Part shown: positions 27,708 to 36,100 of the stretch, piece after piece
Numbering within the stretch: the first letter of the stretch is position 1
How the letters are laid out: every line of letters begins with the position of its first letter
From: Actinomadura physcomitrii
GTDB taxonomy: Bacteria; Actinomycetota; Actinomycetes; Streptosporangiales; Streptosporangiaceae
Reading direction: 5' to 3'
Assembly (NCBI RefSeq): GCF_008923205.2
Contig: NZ_WBMS02000019.1
Location: 62,001-126,000 of the forward strand
DNA length: 64,000 nt
Notes under the pieces: model-generated
What the model saw: only the letters and a program-made list of their open reading frames with translations
Told to the model about the DNA's origin: nothing
The model's database searches: none
Translations under genes and position numbers: made by a program

Positions 27708-28330
27708 TCAGCCCGCCCGCCGCGTCCCGCCGGCCGTGAGGGCGACGGGGGTGCCGGTCGCGGCGGACAGCCCCGCCGACACGCCGATCATCACGCTCGC
27801 GACGCCCGCGCGGTACCCCGCCTGGCGCGCGAGCGGGTCCTCCGACGGGCCCCGGAACACGTCGTCCAAAAGCAGCGCGTCGCCGCCCCCGTGCGCGCCC
27901 GCGCCCCGCTCGATCGCGATCTCCTCGGGCTCGTGCCAGTGCCGGTGCAGCACGAGCCGCTCCGACGCGCCCGCGGCGTGCTCCTTCCCGGACGCGGTCG
28001 GGTCGATCGCGGCGTGCGGCGGCGTCCACGCGCGCTCGACCACGTGCAGTTCGAGCCGCCCGGCGGTGCCGTTGAAGACGGCCCGGTACCCCTCCGCCGG
28101 CGCGTGGGCGTTGAGGGAGTAGGTGAGCAGCGCGCCCTTCTCGTAGCGGACGAGGACGGCCATGTTGTCGTCGATGGTGATGCCCTCGCCGAACACGTCC
28201 TGGTCGCGGTTGTAGCCGTCCTCGTGCTCGGCGTCCAGGTAGAGGGCCTTGAGCCGGGGGTCGGCGGACAGGTCGAGCAGGAACGGGTCCGTGCCGAGCC
28301 CCGGCGCGTGCCGCGCCCTGGCGGGCCGGT
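27708..28330 (-). pseudogene. 3' half of a Gfo/Idh/MocA-family oxidoreductase
   Basis: From about 28300 down, the minus strand reads DPFLLDLSADPRLKALYLDA, EHEDGYNRDQDVFGEGITID, MAVLVRYEKGALLTYSLNAH and GTAGRLELHVVE, the substrate-domain half of Gfo/Idh oxidoreductases. The NAD-binding Rossmann half is missing and the homology stops at the junction with a divergently oriented relative. An open frame from the GTG at 28196 could still be translated but would lack the dinucleotide site. It ends close to the DeoR gene. Confidence 0.75.
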
Positions 28331-29782
28331 CGCCGAGCCCGCGCCCACGCGGTCGCGTCCGCGCTCGCCGTCGCCGGGGCGGACACCGCCGAGTCGATCG
28401 AGGCCGTCGAGCTGGAGCTGTTCCGGGCCAACGACATCGAGTCCGACGACACCTCCAGCGCGCGGCTCCGGCTCGCCGGCGGCACCGTCATCGCGATCAC
28501 CGTCTCGCTGTGCGCGGACCGCCGGCGCACCGAGCCCTACCTGCACCTGCACGGCGCGACCCGTTCCGCGCGGCTCTTCTACACCCTCGACGAGATCGAG
28601 GCCGGCGGGGTCAGGACCGGCTACGACCGGACCGACCTGCTCGGCAACCTCATCGCGCACGTCCGGGACGGGGCGGACCTGCTGGTGCCGCTCGCCCGCA
28701 CCGGCGGCTTCACCCGGCTGCTCGACGCGATTCGGCTCGCACCCGGCCCGCGGCCGGTCGAGGGCCGGTTCGTCCGGACCGAACCGTCCCGGCTGGTGCT
28801 GCCGGGGATCGAGGACCTGGCCGTGCGGGCGGCGGCCGGCCTCGGGACGCTCTGCGAACTGGGCTTCCCCGAGAGCCTCGGATCGGTCCGGGCGCCGTGG
28901 CCGGAGACGGTGCTGCGGGTGGACGGGCAGGACGTCGCCGCCTACGTCGAGCGCGGCGACCTGCAGGCGTCCGACGCCCCGCGGCCGCACCTGCACCCCG
29001 TCCGGACGCTCGGCGGGACGGTCGTCACCGAGGTCCAGCCGGACGACCACGTCCACCATTTCGGGGCGAGCGTCGCGATCTCCGACGTCGACGGCGCGAA
29101 CTTCTGGGGCGGCTCCACCTATGTCCGGGACGAGGGGCCGACGATGCTGGCGAACCACGGACGGCAGCGGCGGCGCACGCTCCGGCCCATCGACGGCGGC
29201 TATGCGGAGACCCTCGACTGGATCGGCCCGGACGGCACCGTCCTCGCCGCCGAGGAACGGACCCTGACCGCGCGGGCCGTACCGGGCGCCTGGGCGCTGG
29301 ACGTCGCGTTCACCCTCACGAGCCGGACGGGGCGCCCTCTCGTCCTGCGGAGTTCGGCCTGCAAGGGCCGGGTCGGCGCGGGCTACGGCGGGTTCTTCTG
29401 GCGCGCGCCGAAAGACTCGCCCGGCCTGGACGTCTTCACCGGTGAGGCGTCGGGGGAGGAGGCCGTGCACGGCAGCGTCACCCCGTGGCTGGCCCTGGCC
29501 TCGGACGCCTGGACCCTGGTGTTCGTCCAGACCGCCGGGCTCGACCCGTGGTTCGTCCGCGTCGCCGAGTACCCGGGCGCCGGCCCGGCGCTCGCCTGGG
29601 ACACGCCGCTGACCGTCCCGGAGAACCTGCACCGGGCGGTCACCGTCGTGGTCGCCGACGGGCGGCTCGCGCCCGGCCGGGCCCGCGACCTCGCCGCAGG
29701 GACGGCCGGCGACGCCGCCGGCACCGACTCGTGGCTGGTGAGCGGGTTGGGGGAGGGCGCGCCGGGTACAGCGATCGAATAG
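28331..29782 (+). pseudogene. 5'-truncated Gfo/Idh-DUF6807 (PmoA-like) fusion gene
   Basis: One open frame without a proper start. It begins inside a Gfo/Idh substrate domain (ESIEAVELELFRANDIESDD, TVIAITVSLCADRRRTEPYL, LLGNLIAHVRDGADLLVPL) and continues into a complete DUF6807/PmoA-like domain (DDHVHHFGASVAISDVDGAN, WGGSTYVRDEGPTML, WRAPKDSPGLDVFTGE). Intact homologues carry an N-terminal Rossmann fold, which is absent here. In-frame GTG codons (for example 28685) could allow a domain-only product. It faces away from the truncated relative at 27708-28330. Confidence 0.7.
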
Positions 29783-29813
29783 GACATTTCGACCTAGTCA
29801 GGGAGGTATGACC

Positions 29814-30518
29814 ATGACTAGGAGTGCGAATGCTCCCCGGACTCCGATGTCCGGACTGCTGAAGGCGCCGCGCAGCCGGGGCATGGTCAACGGGCTGCTG
29901 CTGGTGCTCCTCGGGCTGTGGGGCGGGCTCATCCCGTTCATCGGCCCGTACTTCACCTTCGGGTTCGGCTCGACCGCCACGTGGGACTACACCTCCGACC
30001 GGCTGGTGCTGTCCATCCTCCCGGCGATCGCGGTCGTGCTGGGCGGGCTGATCCTGATGGTCAGCGCCGCGCGTCCGGTCGCCATGGTCGGTTCCTGGCT
30101 GGCCATCGCGGGCGGACTCTGGTTCGTCGTGGGCACCGTGATCGCCCCGGTGTGGGGCGGCGGCCCCGGAACCGCGCTCGGCGGCCAGTCGCGCCAGATC
30201 GCCGAACAGCTGTCCTTCTACCAGGGGCTCGGCGCCATCGTCACCCTGCTGGCGGCGATCGCGCTCGGACGCTTCCTGGTGGTCGGCGTGCGGGAGGCGC
30301 GGCGAGCGGAGGCGGAGCGCGCGGCGGCCGCCGCCGGAACCGCCGGCGCCGTCGGGGGCACCCGAAGGGGGACCGCGGTTCCCGAAGCGGACCGCTCGGG
30401 CCGCGGGTCCACCGCCTCGCCCGAGTGGGAGCGGCAGCAGGCACCGTCCCGCGAGGAGCGAGAGCCCTCGAGGGCCGACGGGCACCGCTGGCACGCGAGC
30501 CTGCCGCGCCGGCGGTGA
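29814..30518 (+). CDS. Membrane protein with a long charged tail, unknown function
   Basis: About 234 residues. Four membrane helices in the first 150 residues (VNGLLLVLLGLWGGLIPFIG, LSILPAIAVVLGGLILMVSA, MVGSWLAIAGGLWFVVGTVI, GLGAIVTLLAAIALGRFLVV), then a long Arg/Ala/Glu-rich disordered tail. GGGAGG ends one base before the ATG at 29808 but seven bases before the ATG at 29814, so the second is the likely start. The helix pattern recalls a small actinobacterial membrane family with no known role. A strong hairpin follows the stop. Confidence 0.7.
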   Translation: MTRSANAPRTPMSGLLKAPRSRGMVNGLLLVLLGLWGGLIPFIGPYFTFGFGSTATWDYTSDRLVLSILPAIAVVLGGLILMVSAARPVAMVGSWLAIAGGLWFVVGTVIAPVWGGGPGTALGGQSRQIAEQLSFYQGLGAIVTLLAAIALGRFLVVGVREARRAEAERAAAAAGTAGAVGGTRRGTAVPEADRSGRGSTASPEWERQQAPSREEREPSRADGHRWHASLPRRR

Positions 30519-30536
30519 CCCTTGAGGGACACGCCT

Positions 30537-30574
30537 CCCAGGTGCGGCGCCCCGGCCGGGGAGCCGCACCTGGG
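30537..30574 (+). terminator. Hairpin terminator after the membrane-protein gene
   Basis: Perfect 12-base arms (CCCAGGTGCGGC at 30537-30548, its complement at 30563-30574) around a GC-rich loop, 19 bases after the stop codon. There is no U-run, as often in high-GC actinobacteria. Confidence 0.6.
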
Positions 30575-30584
30575 CGCTTCGCCC

Positions 30585-30689
30585 GGGGCCGCAGCCCGCT
30601 GGTCCGGCGCCGCCGCCCGCGCGGAAGGCCGACGTCCTCGGGCTGCGGCGCCGCAGGAACTCCGCCAGTCCCGCCCGGTCGATCACCAT
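30585..30689 (-). pseudogene. N-terminal relic of an XRE/MmyB-like regulator
   Basis: Reading from the ATG at 30689, MVIDRAGLAEFLRRR is the opening of this helix-turn-helix family. After a small deletion the next frame reads QPEDVGLPRGRRRRTSGLR, the continuation in intact homologues, then homology stops. Only about 35 residues of the original are left and the HTH itself is gone. Confidence 0.6.
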
Positions 30690-30722
30690 GCTCGTCCTCC
30701 CGTGGTGCTGCCTCCTTTTTAG

Positions 30723-31037
30723 CCGCCGGGCGGCCTCGGCATCGCCGCCGGGCTCGCCGCGGCCGGGGCCGAGGTCGTCATGCCCGTCCGCAACCAGCGC
30801 AGGGGCGAGGACGCGATCGCCGCGATCCGCCGGCGGACCCCGGACCTTCCGGCCCTCTACGCCGCCACGTCCCCGCACGCCGAAGGCGGCGGGTTCTACG
30901 GCCCGCGCGGACCCGGGCACCTGGGCGGACCTCCCGCTGAGCAGAAGCTCTACCGCCTCCTGCGCAGCGCCGAGGACGCCGAGCGCCTATGGCGGATCTC
31001 CGAAGACCTGACCCGGGTGCCCATCCCGAGCACCTGA
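30723..31037 (+). pseudogene. Short-chain dehydrogenase relic with internal deletion
   Basis: The reading GGLGIAAGLAAAGAEVVMPV followed by RNQRRGEDAIAAIRRRTP is the Rossmann start of an SDR (the first Gly-rich residues are lost). It then jumps to LPALYAATSPHAEGGGFYGP and PPAEQKLYRLLRSAEDAERL, the C-terminus of the same family, with no NNAG or YxxxK segment between. A large deletion therefore removed the catalytic centre. It lies head to head with the XRE relic, as in intact loci where such a regulator controls the SDR. Confidence 0.7.
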
Positions 31038-31053
31038 GAGCCGGGCCCCGGCG

Positions 31054-31623
31054 TCAGCGGACCAGCGGGAGGAAGACCGTGTCGACGATCTCCTCCAGGA
31101 CGTGCTCGGGCACCTCGGCGAACGTCGAGAGGATCTCGTGGCGCAGCAGGACGAAGGGGAGCGTCTTGATCCGCTCGGTGAGCAGCTCCGGCCTGACCTC
31201 GCCGCGCTCGACGGCGCGCTCGAAGAGCGTGTCGAGCGCCGCCGCGCGGCCCGTCGTGACGGGGTCGAACAGGTCGCTGGGGTTCCGCCCGGTCTCCCGG
31301 TAGTAGCTGGCCAGATGCGCGTACATCACGGTGACCAGCTGGACGTGGGCGGTGGCGATCTCGCGCATGAGGGTGAGGACGTCCTCCCGCAGGCTGCCGG
31401 TGTCGGGGACGGCGGGGCGGGACTCGCTGAGGACGTGCACGATGGTCGCCCGGACGAGCTCGTCGCGGTCGGGCCAGCGCCGGTAGAGCACGGGCGGGCT
31501 CGTGCCCGCGCGCTTGACGACGGCGTCCATGGTGAACCTGGCGTAGCCGCTCTCGGTGAGTTCGTCCCAGGCCGCATCGAGGAGCGCCTTCTCCAGTGCA
31601 GCCCCGCGGCGCCGCTGAGCCAT
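31054..31623 (-). CDS. TetR/AcrR-family transcriptional regulator
   Basis: A 189-residue repressor. The N-terminal HTH reads LEKALLDAAWDELTESGYAR, FTMDAVVKRAGTSPPVLYRR and WPDRDELV, the TetR_N pattern; the remaining helices form the ligand-binding domain. It is divergent from a DHA2-type drug exporter, with an 87-base gap full of inverted repeats, so it very likely represses that pump and itself, and responds to a pump substrate. Its stop lies 17 bases beyond the SDR relic. Confidence 0.9.
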   Translation of the reverse strand: MAQRRRGAALEKALLDAAWDELTESGYARFTMDAVVKRAGTSPPVLYRRWPDRDELVRATIVHVLSESRPAVPDTGSLREDVLTLMREIATAHVQLVTVMYAHLASYYRETGRNPSDLFDPVTTGRAAALDTLFERAVERGEVRPELLTERIKTLPFVLLRHEILSTFAEVPEHVLEEIVDTVFLPLVR

Positions 31624-31640
31624 CGCCCGCCCTCCCGGCG

Positions 31641-31708
31641 TAGATAGATTTGCCTTTCTTACGGTATCGGCTTACCGTGCGAGGTGTAAGGAAGAGTCGT
31701 CTATCTTA
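31641..31708. promoter_or_regulatory. TetR operator/promoter region with nested palindromes
   Basis: A perfect inverted repeat ACGGTA (31661-31666) and TACCGT (31673-31678) with a 6-base spacer is the centre. Around it, CTTTCTTAC on the left mirrors GTAAGGAAG on the right, and TAGATAG mirrors CTATCTTA, so the whole gap is nearly symmetric. Two TetR dimers could bind and block both divergent promoters. Confidence 0.6.
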
Positions 31709-31710
31709 AG

Positions 31711-33189
31711 GTGCCGATCGTGCGCACTCCCCGTGCGGCCGGGCCCGCTCCCGCCGGTCCCGGCCCCGCCTTCGCCGATCCCGTCGACCCCGTTGTGCGG
31801 CGCATGGCGATCACCCTCATCGTCGGAGCCCTCGGCGTCGTCTTCGATACCACCGTCGTCAGCGTCGCCCTGAACGACCTCGCCGAGGACCTCGGCGCCC
31901 CGCTCGCCACCGTCCAGTGGGTCGGCACCGGCTACATGCTGGCCGTCTTCGTCGCCATCCCGCTCGCCGGATGGGCCCAGTCGCGGCTCGGCGGCCGGCG
32001 CCTGTGGATCGCGGCCCTGGGCGGGTTCCTCGCCGGCTCGGTCCTGAGCGCGCTGGCCTGGACCGCCACCGCCCTCATCGCCTTCCGCCTCGTCCAGGGT
32101 TTCGCGGGCGGCATCATGATGCCGCTGATGTACACCCTGCTCATGCAGGCGGCCAAGAGCCGCGACATCGGCAGGGTCATGGCCGTCATCACCGTGCCCA
32201 CGGCGCTCGGCCCGATCCTCGGCCCCGTCCTCGGCGGCCTCATCCTCCACCTGGCCGACTGGCGCTGGCTGTTCCTCGTGAACATCCCCTTCTGCCTGGC
32301 CGGCATGTGGCTCGCACGGCGCGACCTGCCCGATGACCGTCCTGCGCCCGGCCGGCCCCGCACCCGCCTGGACGTCGTCGGCCTGCTCCTGCTCTGCCCG
32401 GGTTCCGCGGCCCTGCTCTACGGCCTCTCCCGGGTCGACGGCACCGCGGACCCCACCGGCGCCCGCGTCCTCGTGCCCCTGCTCGCCGGGCTCGTCCTGG
32501 TCGCGGGCTTCGCTGCCTGGGCGCTCACCGGAGCCGCCGATCCCCTGGTCGACGTGCGCATGTTCCGCCACCGCCCGGTGGCCTCGTCATCCGCCCTGCT
32601 CTTCCTGGGCGGCATCTCGCTGTTCGGGTCGATGATGCTGCTGCCCCTGTACTTCCAGCTGGTCCGGGGCGGCACCCCGCTCGACGCCGGGCTGCTGCTC
32701 ATCCCGCAGGGAGCCGGCGCCCTCCTCGCGCGCGGTCTGGCGGGCCGGTACATGGATCGGGTCGGCCCCCGCGCGGTCGCCCTCGCGGCGTTCGCGGCCG
32801 TCGCCGTGTCCACCGTGCCGTTCGCCTTCGTCACCGCGAGTACCAGCGAGATCCTGCTGATGGCCGCGCTGTTCGTCCGCGGTGTCGCCTTGGGCGCCGC
32901 GATGATCGCGCCCATGGGCGCCGCCTTCGTCGGGCTGGCGCACGCGGAGATCCCCGACGCCAGCATGATCACTCGCGTCGCCCAGCAGATCGGCGGCGCG
33001 GCGGGCGTCGCCGTCCTCATCGTCGTCCTCCAGCGGAACATCGGCGCCGCCCGCACCCCCGCGGCCCTGGCGGCCGGGTTCGACCACGCGTTCTGGTGGT
33101 CGGTGGCCCTCACCGCCTGCGCCGTCCCGCTCTGCCTCCTCCTGCCCGGCCGCACCCGACCGCCGGCCCCCGCAAACCCGGGTTCCTGA
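31711..33189 (+). CDS. DHA2-family MFS drug exporter
   Basis: A 492-residue, 14-helix MFS transporter of the EmrB/QacA type. Motif A GWAQSRLGGRRLW, motif C-like GPILGPVLGGLIL and the early acidic motif FDTTVVSVALNDLAEDLG identify the DHA2 group, which exports drugs by proton antiport. Translation probably begins at the GTG at 31711; upstream sequence is the operator. It is divergent from its likely TetR repressor, and an intrinsic terminator with a T-run follows. Confidence 0.9.
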   Translation: MPIVRTPRAAGPAPAGPGPAFADPVDPVVRRMAITLIVGALGVVFDTTVVSVALNDLAEDLGAPLATVQWVGTGYMLAVFVAIPLAGWAQSRLGGRRLWIAALGGFLAGSVLSALAWTATALIAFRLVQGFAGGIMMPLMYTLLMQAAKSRDIGRVMAVITVPTALGPILGPVLGGLILHLADWRWLFLVNIPFCLAGMWLARRDLPDDRPAPGRPRTRLDVVGLLLLCPGSAALLYGLSRVDGTADPTGARVLVPLLAGLVLVAGFAAWALTGAADPLVDVRMFRHRPVASSSALLFLGGISLFGSMMLLPLYFQLVRGGTPLDAGLLLIPQGAGALLARGLAGRYMDRVGPRAVALAAFAAVAVSTVPFAFVTASTSEILLMAALFVRGVALGAAMIAPMGAAFVGLAHAEIPDASMITRVAQQIGGAAGVAVLIVVLQRNIGAARTPAALAAGFDHAFWWSVALTACAVPLCLLLPGRTRPPAPANPGS

Positions 33190-33192
33190 CGG

Positions 33193-33229
33193 CCGCGGGC
33201 CGGACTCGAGCGGCCCGCGGAGATTTTTT
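33193..33229 (+). terminator. Rho-independent terminator of the MFS gene
   Basis: Ten-base arms CCGCGGGCCG (33193-33202) and CGGCCCGCGG (33211-33220) close an 8-base loop, followed by AGA and six T residues (33224-33229). It is one of the few hairpins in this window with a proper U-run and insulates the next operon. Confidence 0.85.
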
Positions 33230-33238
33230 CGGCGGAGC

Positions 33239-33268
33239 CGTCACAGCCCGGCAGGGTGCCCTGTCTTA
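33239..33268 (+). promoter_or_regulatory. ECF41-type promoter for the NmrA operon
   Basis: CGTCACA at 33239-33245 and TGTC at 33262-33265 are 16 bases apart, close to the published ECF41 target pattern TGTCACA-N16-CGTC. Bases 33241-33278 match the sequence at 40501-40538 at 30 of 38 positions, including an unbroken 16-base block over the -10. The start codon of the first gene is 50 bases downstream. Confidence 0.7.
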
Positions 33269-33317
33269 GCTGGCGACCGGGCGGTGACCGACGGCCCGGC
33301 GAACGGGAGGGTTCCTC

Positions 33318-34076
33318 ATGAAGATCGTGGTCATCGGCGGCACCGGGCTGATCGGTTCGAAGGCCGTGGAGATGCTCCGGCGGCACGGGCACGAGGCGGT
33401 GCCGGCCGCGCCGAGCACGGGTGTGAACACGCTCACCGGCGAGGGACTGGCGGAGGTGCTGGAGGGCGCGTCCGTGGTGATCGACGTGTCCAACTCGCCG
33501 TCCTTCGAGGACGAGGCGGTGCTGAACTTCTTCACCACCTCGACCGGCAACCTGCTGGATGCGGAGCGGAAGGCGGGCGTGGGCCACCACGTCGCGCTGA
33601 CGATCGTGAACACCGACCGGCGGCCCGACATCGGCTACTTCCGGGCGAAGGTCGCGCAGGAGAAGCTCATCGAGGCGTCGCCGATCCCGTTCTCGCTGAT
33701 CCACGCGACGCAGTTCTTCGAGTTCGGGCGCAGGATCGCCGACGAGGCCGCCGCCGGCGGCGACACCGTCCCGATGCCGCCGGTGCTGTTCCAGCCCATC
33801 GCGGGCGAGGAGGTGTCCCGGACGGTCGCGCGGACCGCCGCGGGCGCGCCGCTGAACGGCCGGATCCAGATCGCCGGCCCCGAGGTGTCCCGGATGGACG
33901 AGTTCTTCCGCAAGGCGCTGGCCGCGTGGGGCGACCCGCGCGAGGTCGTCACCGACCCGCACGCGCACTACTTCGGCGCCGAGATGCACGAGCGCGACCT
34001 CGTCCCCGACGAGGGCGCCGCGACCCTCGGCGAGATCACCTACGCCGGCTGGCTGGCCGCGAACCCCGTCAAGTGA
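33318..34076 (+). CDS. NmrA-like NAD(P)-binding oxidoreductase
   Basis: A 252-residue atypical SDR of the NmrA/SDR_a type. It opens with the dinucleotide motif VVIGGTGLIGSKAVEMLRRH, keeps a hydrophobic core (SVVIDVSNSPSF, HHVALTIVNTDRR) and has YFRAKVAQEKLIEAS in place of the usual YxxxK segment. NmrA-like enzymes are the most frequent partners of ECF41 sigma factors, and an ECF41-like promoter stands in front of this gene. GGGAGG lies eight bases before the ATG. First of a four-gene run. Confidence 0.85.
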   Translation: MKIVVIGGTGLIGSKAVEMLRRHGHEAVPAAPSTGVNTLTGEGLAEVLEGASVVIDVSNSPSFEDEAVLNFFTTSTGNLLDAERKAGVGHHVALTIVNTDRRPDIGYFRAKVAQEKLIEASPIPFSLIHATQFFEFGRRIADEAAAGGDTVPMPPVLFQPIAGEEVSRTVARTAAGAPLNGRIQIAGPEVSRMDEFFRKALAAWGDPREVVTDPHAHYFGAEMHERDLVPDEGAATLGEITYAGWLAANPVK

Positions 34077-34128
34077 CCCCGTCGAGCAGTGACCCAGCCC
34101 CGCGACGACGAGCCCAGGAGGCGCCACC

Positions 34129-34590
34129 ATGCCCGGCACTGACCCCACCGCCGCGCCGAAGCCCAGGTCGAACGCCTGGCATACCGCGCTCACCACGATC
34201 CAGGAGGTGGAGCCGCCCTTCATCCCGGCCGGCGCGCACGCCGCGACCGTGATCATCGAGTACCCGCCCGGCGACCCCGGCGCGCCGCCGCACCGGCACC
34301 CCGGCCCGGCGTTCGGCTACGTGCTGCAGGGCGAGATGCTGATGGAGCTCGAAGGGCAGCCGCCCCGGCCCATCCCGGCGGGCGAGGCGTTCTGGGAGCC
34401 CGGCGGCGACGTCATCCACTACCAGGACGGCAACAACCGCGACGACATGCCGCTCCGGTTCCTCGTCACCATGCTCTGCGAGCCGGGCAAGCCCATGCTG
34501 ACCCTCGTGGACGACGCCGAACTGGCCGAGCGGGCGCACCTGCGCGTCCCGGCGGGCCGTCCGGGCGATCCGGGCGCGGAGAAGCGATGA
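34129..34590 (+). CDS. Cupin-domain protein
   Basis: A 153-residue single-domain cupin. The metal-binding motif is PPHRHPGPAFGYVLQGEM (two His and the later Glu), followed by PIPAGEAFWEPGGDVIHYQD for the second motif. Small cupins of this kind bind a metal and act as isomerases, dioxygenases or sensors. It is 52 bases behind the NmrA gene, with AGGAG before its ATG, and its stop overlaps the next start by four bases. Confidence 0.85.
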   Translation: MPGTDPTAAPKPRSNAWHTALTTIQEVEPPFIPAGAHAATVIIEYPPGDPGAPPHRHPGPAFGYVLQGEMLMELEGQPPRPIPAGEAFWEPGGDVIHYQDGNNRDDMPLRFLVTMLCEPGKPMLTLVDDAELAERAHLRVPAGRPGDPGAEKR

Positions 34591-34826
34591 GCACCCCGAC
34601 CGGCGGCGAGTTCGAGATCGAGTTCGAGGCGGAGGTCGAGGCCGAGCTGGAGCTGGCCGAGGCGAGCGACCCGGCGCGGGCCGCGGCGCAGCCGGCCTCC
34701 GGATGGCTGTTCGACCCGGTCGAGGCCGAGGCCGAGGAGGTCGTGCTCCGCGACCTGCTCGGCGCGGCCGAGGAACTGGAGTCCGGTTCCCGGTCCCGGA
34801 AACGCGGCTCCGGCGAAGGCGCCTGA
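34587..34826 (+). CDS. Highly acidic small protein, unknown function
   Basis: 79 residues, extremely acidic in its first half (EFEIEFEAEVEAELELAEAS), then LFDPVEAEAEEVVLRDLLGA and a short basic end (SRSRKRGSGEG). No family was recognised. The ATG overlaps the cupin stop (ATGA), so translation is coupled. Its acidic amphipathic helices and its place between a cupin and a ferritin-like gene suggest a binding or adaptor role, which is only inference. Confidence 0.65.
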   Translation: MSTPTGGEFEIEFEAEVEAELELAEASDPARAAAQPASGWLFDPVEAEAEEVVLRDLLGAAEELESGSRSRKRGSGEGA

Positions 34827-34861
34827 ACCCGCCCACCTCACGACATCCGAAGCGAGACACC

Positions 34862-35944
34862 ATGAACCACCCGGCCGGGCCGCCGCATGCGCCCGTCCCC
34901 GCCCCGTCGACCGGGATCGCCGCGCTCGACGATCTCCGCGCGCACCTGCAGTGGGCGATCGAGCTGGAGCACGCGACCCTGCCGCCGTACCTGTGCGCGC
35001 TGTACTCGCTCGACCCGGACCGCAACCCCGAGGCCGCCGAGGCGGTGGCGGGCGTCTTCATCGAGGAGATGCTGCACCTGGCGCTGGCCGCGAACCTGCT
35101 CAACGCCGTCGGCGGGAGCCCGCGGCTGGATGCGCCGCACCTGCTGCCGCCGCACCCCAGGCGGCTCCCGCACGGCGACGCCTCGCTGGAGCTGTCGCTG
35201 CTCCCGTTCGGCGACGCCGCGCTCGAGATGTTCCTGCGCCTGGAGCGGCCCGCACCGCCCAGCGGCCCGGCCGAAGGCGACCGCTACGAGACGATCGGGC
35301 AGTTCTACGCCGCGATCGAGGCGGGGCTGCGGCACCTGTGCGACCGGCTCGGCGAGGCGGAGGTCTTCTCGGGCGACCCGTCCCGCCAGCTCGACGCCGG
35401 GCACTTCCGGCACACCGCCGGACGGATGATCGCGGTCACCGACCTGGCCTCGGCGCTGGCCGCCCTCAAGGAGATCGTCGAGCAGGGCGAGGGCACGGCC
35501 CGCGGCGCGGTCTGGGACGGCGACCCCGACGTCCACCATCCCGGCCGGGACGAGGTCGGCCACTACTACCGCTTCCAGGAGCTCAGGGCCGGCCGCCGCT
35601 ACCGCCGCGGCGACACCCCGCGGTCCGGGCCCACCGGCGAGAAGGTCGCCGTGGACTTCGCCGGCGTCCTGCCGATGAGGCCGAACCCGCGGGTCGCCGA
35701 CCACGCTCCCGGCAGCGCGATCCGCGCGGCCCAGGAGGAGTTCAACCGGACCTACTGCACCCTGCTCTCCCTGCTGGAGCAGGCGTTCAACGGCGGTCCG
35801 CGGCGTATCGCGGCCGCCGTCGCCACCATGTACCGGCTCAAGGCGCAGGCCCAGGCGCTGATGCGGATGCCGGACGGCGACGGCACCACGGCGGGCCCCA
35901 CCTTCGAGTACGTGCCGCCCGAGCGGCGGGCCCGACCGCAGTGA
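34862..35944 (+). CDS. Ferritin-like domain protein (VioB-like)
   Basis: A 360-residue protein of the ferritin-like group related to the iminophenyl-pyruvate dimer synthase domain of VioB. The N-terminal half has the metal-ligand pattern of a di-iron four-helix bundle: AIELEHATLPPYLCALYS, then FIEEMLHLALAANLLNAVGG. Later helices include HYYRFQEL. Family members occur in oxidative-stress and secondary-metabolite loci. The ATG at 34862 is 35 bases after the acidic small gene. It is the last gene before a complete ECF41 sigma factor. Confidence 0.8.
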   Translation: MNHPAGPPHAPVPAPSTGIAALDDLRAHLQWAIELEHATLPPYLCALYSLDPDRNPEAAEAVAGVFIEEMLHLALAANLLNAVGGSPRLDAPHLLPPHPRRLPHGDASLELSLLPFGDAALEMFLRLERPAPPSGPAEGDRYETIGQFYAAIEAGLRHLCDRLGEAEVFSGDPSRQLDAGHFRHTAGRMIAVTDLASALAALKEIVEQGEGTARGAVWDGDPDVHHPGRDEVGHYYRFQELRAGRRYRRGDTPRSGPTGEKVAVDFAGVLPMRPNPRVADHAPGSAIRAAQEEFNRTYCTLLSLLEQAFNGGPRRIAAAVATMYRLKAQAQALMRMPDGDGTTAGPTFEYVPPERRARPQ

Positions 35945-36100
35945 GCGAACCGCAGCGCAGCCGAGCGGACGGGCGGGCGCCCGGCCGTCCCGGACCGGCG
36001 GCGATTACCGTCGTGGGAGAGGGGCCCGCTCCATCCGAGCCGTCCAGGGTGTCCGAGGGCGGGTGAGAGCGGACCGGCCGGCGATCGAACGGGGGCGATC

